Shown in pieces: positions 24,774 through 35,397 of a stretch of DNA of 64,000 nucleotides. This DNA comes from Tricholoma matsutake (Eukaryota; Basidiomycota; Agaricomycetes; Agaricales; Tricholomataceae). Location of the stretch: the NCBI GenBank assembly GCA_026075535.2, contig AP026542.1, positions 7,564,001 to 7,628,000 on the forward strand. The letters are read 5' to 3'. Position numbers and translations under genes: made by a program. Within the stretch, counting starts at the first letter, position 1. The number at the start of each line of letters is the position of its first letter. Below the pieces are notes generated by a model that was not told the origin of the DNA, did not search any database, and saw only the letters and a list, made by a program, of their open reading frames with translations.

Positions 24774-24799
24774 CAACAACAACAACAACAACAACAACA
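24774..24799 (+). repeat. AAC microsatellite in Y
   Basis: About eight AAC/ACA repeats within a longer A- and C-rich stretch (24690-24800). It lies near a hairpin built on CTGCGAGC / GCTCGCAGG (24649-24671) that also occurs in Z (17747-17763). Confidence 0.8.
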
Positions 24800-25390
24800 T
24801 GGCACTGCTGCCACGTCACCACCAGCCAACACGGCGTGGCACCACCGCTGTGCCACCACCCACTCACCCTGATCACCACCACATGACGAGGCCAAATGAC
24901 ACCAACGTCACTCACAGGCGGCGATGACGGATGACAATGATAAGGCTGGGTGGGGGCGATAGCAGGTGGTGAAGCTCGATGACAGTGAGCAACTTTTTCT
25001 TTTTCCCCTTGTTTTTGTGCTCATGACCACCCCCCTCATCTTGCAAGGTAGGGGATTTATTTTAGTTCTTTTTGTTTTGTTTATTATCCACACAGCTCCC
25101 CTGCCCCTACCTCTGAGAGGGGGCTTTATCTTAATTTAGAATAGTTTTCTTATGTAGATTATGTATATAATGTCAGTTTAGACCGATGCAAGTCGGTTGA
25201 TGACCAGTTGTGGCACAAACCGGCCATAACTGGTTGTTAAACCTGGACTGGACAGCAACAAACCAGTTGTATGTGGTCTGGTCCAGTTCTACATAGCTTT
25301 TGAATGTAGTCGGACCGGTTGCAGTTGCGGTTCATTCCAAATTTGGAAAAAAAACCGGACCTAACCGGACTTTAAAACACTATCTGTACC

Positions 25391-27937
25391 TCTGTGCAGA
25401 AAAATGTGAACTCTACGCTGAAAAGGTAGAGTGTCTCAGTCATATGATTGATGAGCACAGCCTACATGCAGATAGTGACAAAATGGCCTGTATACAAGAG
25501 TGGAAAGCTCCTCGTAATTATCATGAAGTCCAGTGTTTTCTGGGACTCGTGCAGTATCTGGCACATTTCCTGCCAGATATAAGTGCTTTCACTAGTCCGC
25601 TTTCAGCAATGACTAGAAATGGTCAAGCCTTTTTATGGTGACCATTGCATGATCATTGCTTCCAGATGATTAAACACATCTGTTGCACGATGCCCGTGCT
25701 GAAGCCAATCGACCCAGATTCACCTGAGCCTATATGGGTGATCTGTGATGCCTCAGTCTTTGGGACTGGAGTGATGTATGGTCAGGGACCTGAATGGCAA
25801 ACTTGCTGCCCTGCTGGGTTCCTGTCCAAGAAATTCTCAGACGCTCAAAGGAACTACTGTACCTTTGAGCATGAAACAATTGCCATACTTGAGGCACTCC
25901 TCAAGTGGGAAGACAAACTGATCAGTAGACACATTCATGTCATCACTGATCACCAGGCGCTTGAGTTCTTCCAAACTCAATGCTGACTGTCTGCTAGGCA
26001 AACATGATGGATGGAGTATCTGTCACATTTTGACTTTGACATTCGTTATGTCAAAGGCAAATTGAACAAAGTAGCAGATGCTCTGTCCCGCTACTACCAA
26101 TTCAGCTCTTGGGACGATGCTCCATTAGTCCAATACTACGTCTTTGCAGACATATGTCTCGATCCCAACCACGAGGATCTCCCATGGGATCGACATCTCA
26201 AAATCAAAAATCGAGTAATTGAAACTCATTCCGCTGCTTCCCAGCAGAAATGAGTTAGTGAACAACTCAAAGCTCTTTGAGAACGAGTCAAAGAGCGTGA
26301 GGCAGCCGCAGCCATAATGACTGCAAATGCAGAAGAGGCGACCATGCTTTCTTCAAAGGCCAACCAATCGCAGGATGATCCTTCGATTTATGCCTCTCAG
26401 GCTAAGAGGCCTTACCTGCACACTCACATGTCAGAGTTAGACCCTCTGAATGATGATATCTGAAATGAATACGTCAACAACAAACATTTCAATAAGGTTC
26501 TTGAAAATCCAAAGGACCACCCGGACTTCCAGACCCAGGACGGTTTCATCTGGTAAAAGAACAGAGGGGGCAAAGAGGTCCTTTGCGTCCCCACCTCTAC
26601 TTCCAAGGGTATGACCTTACATGGTTGTATCATTGAACAAGCCCACACCTTAGTGGGGCACTTCGGTCCCCTGAAGACATCAGAATACATCTGACGTTGG
26701 TATTGGTGGCCTCGACTTCAATACGAAGTCGAGAAATACTGTAATTCATGCGAACATTGCATCCGCTCGAAGGGGGAATACTGCTCCCCTCAAGGCAAGC
26801 TGCACTCATTACCGACACCCATGAGACCATGGGAGTCAATTGGAATGGATTTCATCAGACCCTTCCCAGAGTCCAAAGGATTTGACTACCTTTGGGTAAT
26901 CATCTGTCGTCTGTCTTCAATGGTTCACCTAATCCCGGTGAACACGACAACAACTGCATCACAACTATCTCCCATCATTGTGAAGGAGATTGTCCGTTTA
27001 CATGGACTACCTGGCTCAATCGTTTGCAATCGAGACTCTAAATTCACGTCCAAATGGTGGCATGAAATCCACCATATCTTGGACATCAAATTACTTATGT
27101 CCACTTCATTCCATCCTCAGATGGATGGAATAATGGAATGTGCTCAGATTCTCTGAGTGTTCGTTGTGTCCAGTCAAAAAGATTGGGTAAAGTTCCTCTC
27201 TCTCATAGAGTTTGCCATAAACTCTACAATTAACAGAGCAATGGGGATGGCCCTGTTTGAAATCAACTATGGTAGTCTATGGATTCTTGCCTCATATGAT
27301 GCAAGAACTTCCTTCTACAGAATGCATTCCTCCCGGAGTGTGTACTTTCACAATGAATGCACTGTGAAACATGGCCATGGCCCATGATAGTATCATCACT
27401 GAAAGAGTCTTTCAACAACACTATGCAAACAAGCATTGGCACGAGGAGCCCGATGTCAAACAAGGAGACCTTGTTTACCTCTCCACAAAGAACCTTGCGT
27501 TACCAAAAGGACGCACAAGTAAATTGCTACCTAAATTTGTAGGACCCTACAAGGTCCCACAAGCTTTCCCAGAGAAATCCAACTATGTGTTGGATCTTCC
27601 TACAGAACTGAAACGCCGGCGTATACACCAATGTTTCCATGTGAGCCTACTAAGGCCTCACCATCCTAATGATGATGCATTGTTTCCCAACAGGCATTAT
27701 CCTGATGCATATGACTTCGGTGCCCCAGATGACACCGAATGGTATGTTGATGAGATCATGGCACACAAGTGTTGTGGCCATGCCATCCAGTTTGAAGTTA
27801 AGTGGAGTCTGGGAGACACCACTTGGGAACCTTTAGAGAACTGCAACAATCTTGCAGCCCTGGACGCTTATCTGGCACTGATGGGTGCCAGAGACTGGCA
27901 AGAATTGCCCAAACGTGCAGGAACTCCTGCGTGTTGA
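25391..27937 (+). pseudogene. pol of element E: RT C-terminus, RNase H, integrase, chromodomain
   Basis: After Y the RT thumb continues (CELYAEKVECLSHMIDEHSL). RNase H follows (ICDASVFGTGVMY, FEHETIAILEAL, VITDHQALEFF, ADALSRYY). Integrase has a zinc-binding region (AHTLVGHFG...YCNSCEHC), GMDFIRPFPES, a second block CNRDSKFTSKWW in the context where SDRDSKF is usual, and HPQMDGIMECAQ. The C-terminal chromodomain is WYVDEIM...FEVKWSLGDTTWEPLENC, which in this family targets heterochromatin. In-frame TGA stops lie at 25639, 25984, 26251 and 27154, with others between 26254 and 26820, plus a TAA near 26555. A frameshift occurs between 27300 and 27370. Confidence 0.85.
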
Positions 27938-28055
27938 TGGACCTAATGACTTGGAAATTTCCAAGTCATGTTGGGGGTGTAACAGATTTCACACTCTGCA
28001 ACTTTACATCATGCGGAGTTTCAATTATTTTTTCTTCATCGCTTGGTACACTACC

Positions 28056-30435
28056 ATGGCGAGCTTTCCTCCAGACAAAGACAACCCCATGGGGGACGAT
28101 TGAATCGACAGACCTAGCCGAACGCGTGAGATGGGCCCTAGTGGCCAGTCTCAAAGGGGGAAGGAGAAGCAGAGAGAGCTCAAGCCCACTGGCTCGAGCA
28201 GCAACACTCAACCCCATCGCTCACCAAGCCCTGGTGAGATTGAAGAAGCCATCAGTGCTAGGAGACATTCTGCTAGAGAAGAACAAAACCGGCGAGCTGG
28301 TGTGGGCACCAGCTCTTCCACCGCCAGAAATTGGAGGATTGATGGTGGAGGCATGGTCCTTCATCAAGGCACTTGCAACACTTGCAAGAGCTATGCTTTA
28401 CATGTGTACACCCATGTGTATGACCACGATGATGAATATTTCAATGCGAGAGATCATCAAGATTTGGGTATTAACTCTGGTGCTCTCGCCAGAGCCAAAC
28501 ATGTTTATAATGAATATGAAAAAGATATTGCTGCCCTCCAGGAGACCATCCGGAACCTGGAAGATGAGAATGAGCACCTGCATGAGCAGCTCAATGGATG
28601 TTTGTCCAAACGAGCTCATACTCATGAACCCTCTCCTCACTCCAAGAGGCCCCAGGGTACTTTGTATGCCGGTGCAGCCTCTCGGCCTGCACCACCTCCT
28701 GCTCCCTGCCCCGTCGTCCCTGACGAGGACTTCAATATGAATGAGGTCTACCCACCTCTTCCCAACCTTCCAACCCCGAGATATACATTCTCGGGCCCTG
28801 ATGTTCCCAGGATGGTGAACTGGAGACCAGCTCCCAAGCTGCATGGCCAAGCTCCTACATCCATTCCTCAGAACACTGAGGAATTTGATAACTGGTCCCG
28901 GATGGCCCACACCTCCGGGAACTACCCAATGTTGGAACAAATGCACGAGTACATGTGGTTCATCAATGATACTGCTCCAGGGGCTCAAACGCCCCTGATG
29001 ACCTATGCCCTTGTCCACTGGAGATTACCCGGTTGGCTCCCTGTTCAGATGCAGTCGGCGCAAGGATTACACTGACTCAATGACCCTACTCACCTGGAGC
29101 AACCCTCGCTCCTGGACTCTGCTGAAACATGGGTGCAGTTCATGCACCAACACCTGTACCAGTGGCGATCCCACCCTGGTACCCTGATGGATGAACAGAG
29201 GGTCTCCCTCCCACACGTCAGGGGACAACTCCTGCTTCATCAACAGATTCCTTCAGGGCTATCCCCTGAAGCTAAACTACTTCTCTACCTTCATACTGTG
29301 GAGGTACTAGCCATGCTGGGACTGTACCGACAGATTCGAGAGCGCAAACACCTACCACTGTCCCCCCTGCACCATCAGCAGCCCATGCTGATCAGCACCA
29401 ATTCAACTCCTTGAGGACGTTGTACGACACCTTGCTACTATAGGAGTCTTGGATGAGGAAGTCCAAGAAGGTTCTCACTATGCCATTGGCTGGCTTACAG
29501 CAACAGCTACTGCCAACTCCTCCCATTCAGAAGAGTCTTCTACCACTGCCAATATCATAAGACGTCTGCAGCAACATTCCAATACCCATTCAGAGGACGC
29601 CTCTCTGATGTCTGAACCCCGGTGGTGGATTGCCAGGCCTAACGATGTGGCCCTTCAAGAGCCACAAAGAAAAAGAAAAAGAGATTCCACTGCTCCCACC
29701 AGGGGCAGAGCTCCCTCTCATTCAGGGCGACCCCACCCTGAATCAATGACTTCCACTGCCCGGTCCTCCAGATTCTCTGCTGGACTATCTGCATCTCTGC
29801 ATGTGAGCACCTCTCACATGGACAACCAACCTCCTGCCCACGCTGGGCCTTCTTACCTGTCCAGCTGGCATCCACCTCCTCCAGAGGTATATCCCCTGGA
29901 GAACGATCTGACCTCAGGATGGTCCAGGTCTCCCCTCATCGTCAAGGCCACTCACAGCCAGAAGAAGGCCTTGAAGAGAGCGAGGAGAGTCGCCACTGGC
30001 ATCCCTCCGAATGGGCACAAGAAGCCCGTTAGCAAACTCACTCCCGTTGTGTCTACCAAGCTGCGAAAAATTAGAGACCCTGACAACAACGGTGATTCCA
30101 CCGACTCCATCTCTTCATCCGACAATGAAATGTTCACCATCAACAGGGACCATTTCCCTCTTGATGAAGGGCAGACAATGGACACCTCTGCTCTGGGGAA
30201 CACCCCAGAGACCCCCATATCCCAATTGTCTTCATTGGCATCAAACAATGAAATGACCCTACTTTCCTCCGCACCCGATTACGAGCGCGAAGTACCCATA
30301 CCTACCACCCCGGAGGAAGTTAGACGTATGTTAGTTGATGCCAACCTCCCTGAATCCTCGTCGACCCTCAATGAGTCCCACCTATTATGGTTGAGTCTCG
30401 ACGATACCCACATTCCCAACAACCCTACTAAATAA
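28056..30435 (+). pseudogene. third ORF of element E, downstream of pol (unknown function)
   Basis: It starts at ATG 28056 (MASFPPDKDNPMGDD). In-frame TGA lie at 28101-28103 and 29073-29075, and a shift to the next frame near 29395 leads into the last 328 codons ending at 30435. The intact protein would be nearly 790 residues. Parts: serine/arginine-rich N-terminus; a conserved-looking CNTCKSY...HVYTHVYDHDDEYF block; a coiled coil (EYEKDIAALQETIRNLEDEN); a proline-rich linker; a helical tryptophan-rich region (WVQFMHQHLYQWRSHPG); and a basic/acidic tail. No transmembrane segment, so it is not an env-type protein. I recall similar hypothetical proteins beside gypsy elements in Agaricomycetes, but this is memory, not a search. 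Confidence 0.6.
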
Positions 30436-30584
30436 GGTTGTCGCATTTTTTAATAAACGAATGAATTGATTCTTTTTGTTGTACCCTGACGATACCCACA
30501 TACCAGATGATGCTCTCTTTGAGATCGTCTGTTTTAATCAAAACATTATGCTTCTCCCCTGGACGAAGCCTAAGGGGGAGGGTG

Positions 30585-30781
30585 TGGTGACCCAGGGCTT
30601 GATCCCACATTTGGATATATTATATTTCTTTGCTATTGACCTGGCTGGCCCCTATAAAGGGACCAGCCTTCTATTTACATGATAAATCTCTTTACTACCA
30701 CCTCAAGTACACACAATAAATATACGTTATTCGTGTTTAGCTTCTGTGTGATATTAAGGGACCCCTCTACAACTCACTACA
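30585..30781 (+). repeat. 3' LTR of element E
   Basis: It is the same length as the 5' LTR, with about 94 percent identity by eye. It is preceded by the polypurine tract and followed directly by the second copy of the 89-base flank. Confidence 0.9.
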
Positions 30782-30870
30782 AATAATGTATCTTCTTATT
30801 CCAAGTTAAATAAAACAAATTGGCCAAGAATTGACCAAGATACAGCATTTTGATAATTTAACAAATAAAG
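30782..30870 (+). repeat. 89-base flanking duplication of E, right copy
   Basis: Identical over 89 bases to 13930-14018, starting at the first base after the LTR. After it, the sequence continues (ATAAACAATTTTGTC) exactly as in the empty-site copy of X. Confidence 0.85.
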
Positions 30871-32464
30871 ATAAACAATTTTGTCAACATAGTGTGAAAT
30901 GCCCAAGCTACATACCCTTCTACAAATTAAACTCAATTGAATTAGAACTGGCTCTGATATAGTCTTTTTGATCTGGTTGATATATTAACAAATAATAGCA
31001 AACATCTGTAAATATCCTTTAAGGATAGACCAACAGTATCTTTTTATTTTCAAGTTCAATCATCCAAAATGGAGAGATACTATATTTAGGCATGACAATG
31101 TCAAACAATACCAAATACTCTTCTGATGATTGGCCAATGATGGGCCAATAGTGTATCTTATTCCAAGTTAAATAAAACAAATCAGCCAAGAAATGGGCAA
31201 GATACAGTATTTTGATGATTTAACAATTAAAGATAAACAACCTTTGGCAGTGTAAAGTGCCCAAGCTACACCCTTCTACAAGTTAAATAAACTCAATTGA
31301 GTTAAAACCAGCTCTGACATCATCTTTTTGATTTTTTGATATATGAACAAATAATGCCAAATATTTGTAAGTATCTTTTAATAATGGACCAACAGTATAC
31401 TTTTTATCTTGCAAGTTAAATCATCCAAAACTGAAGGAGATACTATATTTAGCCATGACAACAATGCCAAACAATGCCAAATACCCTCCCAATGATTGGC
31501 CAATAATGTATCTTCTCATTCCAAGTTAAATAAAAGAAATCAGCCAAGAATTGAGCAAGATACAGTATTTTGATAATCTAACAAACAAATATAAACAACT
31601 TTTGTCAGCACAGGGTAAAGTGTCCAAGTTACATACCCTTCCACAAGTTAAATAAACTCAATTGAGTAAAAACTGGCTCTGATATAGTTATTTTGATCTT
31701 TTTGATCTATAAACAAACAATCCCAAATACTTGTAAATATTTCCCAATGATAGACCAACAGCATACTTTTCATTTGCAAGTTAAATCATGCAAATTGGAT
31801 GAAAACTGAAGGAGATACTATATTTAGCCATGACAACAATACCAAACAATGCCAAGTACTCTCCCGATGACTGGCCAATGATGTACTTTCCCATCTGTAG
31901 TTAAATGAACCTAATCGGACAAGAAATGAGTGAGATACAAGACTTTCATTGTAGATGTGCTAAAAAAAGCATACCCTAAAGCGGTCACGTGCGCCAAATA
32001 TCGACATCTCTCGGGGGGGGGAGAGAAGTCGATATTTGGCGCACGTGATGACTTTAGGGCGCCCCCGAAGTATCATCAAATTTCAAAATTTCAATACAAA
32101 GTTTGTAACTGATCAATAATAGTTTGTAATGGATTGTATTGAAGTCAATTACTATAGGTTCCGGTAATTTAGATAGCCAGATGAGAAATTTCCTTTTATA
32201 CGAAATCCGCGTCTCAGCTAATTTTTTAGTCCCACAGTTAGTAAAGTCAGTAATTGTTGTAATGGTTGCACAGAACTTACACTACTGACCATGGGGAAAA
32301 AGGAAATGTTTTTCTTATACCACTGAATTTTTCCTTGATTCCCGGTATGAAGAATGAGTCTTACTTAACGTTGTTAAGGACTTGTAACAAGTTGCACTCA
32401 TGGCTCCCCGGTGAGCTTCACAGGCCTTCTCTTTTCTTTCTTGCATCCTTTCTCACTTTTCAAA
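30871..32464 (+). repeat. repeat X, unit 2, right part (after element E)
   Basis: It continues the unit broken at 14018 and is collinear with the reverse complement of 21491-23070. Modules alternate between CCAAGTTAAATAAAACAAAT, CCATGACAACAATGCCAAACA and CAACAGTATACTTTT types. It ends just before a new X head motif at 32465, which is cut short by the Helitron remnant. Confidence 0.75.
31974..32059. repeat. CACGTG palindrome (copy 3, longest)
   Basis: Arms of about 38 bases: CCCTAAAGCGGTCACGTGCG, then CCAAATATCGAC, closed by a run of nine G between CTCTC and GAGAG, then the complementary arm ending CTTTAGGG. Pairing is nearly perfect. Confidence 0.8.
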
Positions 32465-32591
32465 CTTGGGGGTGAGGGCCAGTACTGGCAGGTACGAGTC
32501 CTTAATTTTTTTATGTTATTCATTCAATATGAAATTAATTGTTACAGGCTAATATAATAGTTATACATACAGCCAAAACTATCTACACTAA
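32465..32591 (+). repeat. head of a further X unit, truncated
   Basis: The head motif CTTGGGGGTGAGGGCCAGTA, then GGCAGGTACGAGTCCTTA, appears again head-to-tail after unit 2. The sequence loses similarity to X after about 32520, where the Helitron 3' flank presumably begins. I could not find the CTAG-type Helitron 3' end. Confidence 0.55.
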
Positions 32592-33674
32592 TTACTTCTT
32601 GGCATATATTGCCAGTACTGCATGCTTGTTATTACAAGTCATAAACATCTTGTCAGAGAAATCTGTTATATGATCTACTTTGTCACATTTGCTTCTGGTT
32701 GTTATGCCATCATGAAACCAGACATTTTTGTCTGATATAATTCTACATGTAAAATGAAAGTTTCCGGAATAAACAATACCTTTCAAGGGAAGCATGGTAT
32801 CTTTGTTATTAGCACCTTTTATTTGAACACTTTTGCTTACTGCTATTCCAGTCACATTCAAACTGAACATAAGTAGCTCTGGAGTGACTGTAAAGTTGTG
32901 AATAAATTATATGCTGTTTGGATTGACATTCACAGCAATTGTCTGTAGTTTCATTTTGCCAGTTCTGAAACCAATCATTAACAGATTTCAAGTTACTGCT
33001 CATTACATGCATGAAATTTTCTGGAGGTTCAAGGTTCTCTTGCTTGCTGCATGTTGTACACTGAAGTTTGGCATAGCACACAGATTCATCTCTAATCATC
33101 AACTGTCTTGCCAATTCAGCTACGTTGGTACCAACTTGTCCATAGGGAAATAATATATTGTCTTTGTTATGCAGCCATTGTCTAACATCATTTCTGGCAG
33201 CTTCCAAAGATTTTTTACCCCGAAGAATTTCTCTATAGTTGTAGGCAAGTCTTTCTAATGGGGTACTCAACCAGCAAAACCATTTTGTCCATTTTTTGGG
33301 ATTCTGGATCCATACATCACACAGAATAGAGAATATAGCATCATATGCACAACTATAATTCTCTGAATCCCATGTAATACCCACTGGAGTATCTTGTGCC
33401 GGAATAAATGTCAATTTGGCTTTCTTTTTTTTAGAGCGTTCATTTATTAGCTCTTCATCAGCTTTTCATTTTGTACCAGTAGTATTTTTGGTGCTGTACC
33501 TTTAGCCACAACGAATGTATGTGTACTGAAATCCTTTCTTTTTGTTTGAAACTTTGGATTTTTATTGTGTTCAAGTACATTACCATGCTCTTTTTTCTTG
33601 TCTTTAATAACTTGCCAAGGACTATCTGTGACAATATTAAGTAAATCCATAGGATCTTCTGAAGTCCACTTCAA
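32592..33674 (-). pseudogene. Helitron C-terminal cysteine-peptidase-like region
   Basis: TPVGITWDSENYSCAYDAIF resembles the catalytic-cysteine segment of ubiquitin-specific or OTU-like peptidases (aromatic-Ser-Cys-Ala-Tyr-Asp). A C-x2-C pair (CTTCSK) and a second cysteine group (NCCECQ) follow, as in zinc-binding inserts of such enzymes. A basic linker precedes it at 33414-33450, and the C-terminal part (FSDKMFMTCNNKHAVLAIYA) lies in the frame 32592-32870 after a frameshift near 32830. Other fungal Helitrons are known to carry extra C-terminal domains. A matching histidine is suggested but not proven (WFHDGI). Confidence 0.6.
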
Positions 33675-33719
33675 TTGTTTTGATACATTGGCAGGTACAT
33701 ATTCAGTTCCCTTATATAA

Positions 33720-35214
33720 TTAAAACTGACAAATATGAGCATTACGCAAATTGCCATTGATATTGTTGGGTAAGGTACCTTCATATGACAATCTAGTTAT
33801 TTCATCTAGAAGTTCTAGCTCTCTAAATTCTTGTTGAAGATATCCTGATGCTCCACACATAATTTTGTGTGGATTGAAACCTTGCACAATTACAGTACCT
33901 TCTGCGGTTGAACCTCTGGATAAATATGTGTAATAAGACATGTGATCATGACAACTACTCAAGTCAACAACATTGATATCTTGAGTCTTTCCTTGGGATG
34001 CATAATCTGTCATTGCAAAGTTGGGCAAAACTGGTACTTGTGAATGATTGATTTTTAATGCAACATCACTTGGTGTGACACACAAAACAGATATTGATAA
34101 CTTTGTTAGAGGAACAACATTTTCAGGTAAACCATCAATCTTAATTGTCTTTGCAGGCCGATCAAGTTTAACAAACAATGTATCAAGTACAAGTTGACCA
34201 TGTGGGCCAATAACTGACTGCCAGCTAGCAATATGTCCTTATTGGCCTTTTGTAATACACAATTCAGTTGCTTCATTGTTGCATATCATTACTGGCATTC
34301 CCATACAAAGAGACAATTTGCCAGGTACATGATCAGATGCTGAATGTCTCAAATTCCAGAGAACATTTCTTAGCATTGGGTTTATATCACCATTATTAAG
34401 TGTACACTTTTTTTTCATCTGTTTTTTTTCTATAGCAGGATTTTCTTCCTCTCCAACATGGTCTACAGAATAAAAGTGTGTCAATGTTTGACCAGTTTCC
34501 TTTGCAAATTGCTCTGAGCCAAGTTGGTTGATATGGTCTTTTGGTGCATTGAATGCTGTAATGATAGACACATTACGGTATTTATTGTCTGCCAATTTTG
34601 GCTGACCTGGACCCTTACCAGCAATTTGGGATCTCAGAAATTGTATATCCTCTGAAGTACAAGATGCATATTGCATATTCTCAAGTGCAGCCCTTAGCTT
34701 GGCATCTTCTTTACTTTGTTTTCTTTTTGCATATTTTGTCATAGAATTACTATGGTTGTCACTTGATGCCACAATGCTTTTCCAATTGATGCTTGTTGTC
34801 CTTTTAATGTCTGTGATGCATCAACAGATGTACCAACAGCTTTATTGCTAAAAGAATGACCTCCAACCAGTGACAATTGTGCAAAATCACCCACAAAAAT
34901 CATGTTGATACCACCAAATGGTGTGTCTCCTATGTTTCTTGCCTTGGCCAATTGAGCACTGATCTTATATAAATCATGACAGCCTACCATTGATACTTCA
35001 TCCAAAAATATATAGTCAACACCATCAAGCCGTGCTTTGACTTGTGCTATAGCTGTATGCTCATTTCTGATTCTGACCATATCACCATCTTTTGTACTGT
35101 TTATACCAAGTACAGAACGGTAAGTTGAACCATTCAACAATGCAGCAGCAGATCCTGTTGGAGCCAGAATCATAATTCTCTGAGACTCATTGCATTTTTC
35201 AAAAAGGGATATTA
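33720..35214 (-). pseudogene. Helitron Pif1-like helicase, remaining motifs
   Basis: ILAPTGSAAALLNGSTYRS (motif Ia), DYIFLDEVSMVGCHDL (Walker B/motif II, about 34980-35010) and GINMIFVGDFAQL (motif III) lie in 34739-35173. ADNKYRNVSIITAFNAPKD and VPGKLSLCMGMPVMICNN follow in 34239-34772. DYASQGKTQDINVVDL and YLSRGSTAEGTVI lie in 33720-34178 (motifs V and VI region). Breaks near 34770 and 34200 separate the frames. Pre-insertion reading across the LTR element is in frame once 2938 bases are removed. Confidence 0.85.
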
Positions 35215-35397
35215 TGTAAGAGTTCCTCTTACATCATTGTTACATTATCACATGCCTCAGTTATCACATGTTATTCTGATAGTATATAGTCTATACTTCG
35301 AGTACTTGTACAGTATTCAAGAATCCCCCCTTCGAATTATATTAAGTTTCTTATAGTTTTCATGCCCTTGAGTATTGGAAGCTACGGCTTCCTTCCA
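35215..35397. repeat. left LTR of the TRIM-like element
   Basis: It starts with a perfect hairpin, TGTAAGAG-TTC-CTCTTACA, and ends with a second hairpin around GGAAGCTACGGCTTCC. TATATAG is at about 35283. It differs from the right LTR at 6 of 183 positions (5 transitions). Confidence 0.9.

Larger units (their letters stand above)
21269..25382. mobile_element. Y: hAT-like non-autonomous DNA transposon inside RT of E
   Basis: It is flanked by the 8-base direct repeat TCTGTACC (21261-21268 and 25383-25390). Termini are inverted: TAGTGTTTAAAAGTCC on the left and the complement of TAGTGTTTTAAAGTCCGG on the right. Eight-base duplication plus TAG-type ends match the hAT superfamily. Subterminal regions are rich in AACCGG / CCGGTT and ACCAGTT motifs. 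No transposase is visible. It carries the nested X copy 21491-24268. Removing Y and one duplication restores the RT frame exactly (4122 bases, divisible by three). Confidence 0.85.
14019..30781 (+). mobile_element. degenerate Ty3/gypsy chromovirus E with extra 3' ORF and nested elements
   Basis: The element is bounded by 197-base LTRs and inserted in repeat X. Order: LTR, gag (14461-19790, interrupted by Z), protease, reverse transcriptase (interrupted by Y), RNase H, integrase, chromodomain (ending 27937), a third ORF (28056-30435), a purine tract ending AAGGGGGAGGGTG, and LTR. Without Z and Y it would be about 10.3 kb. The LTRs differ at about 12 of 197 positions, nearly all transitions. 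The flanks carry an 89-base direct duplication instead of the usual 4-6 bases. At least nine in-frame TGA stops make it inactive. Confidence 0.9.

Noticed and set aside
28131..28740. Long open frame 27802-28740 as a gene
   Set aside because: It overlaps the end of pol and the third ORF of E in another frame, lacks family motifs, and is a shadow.
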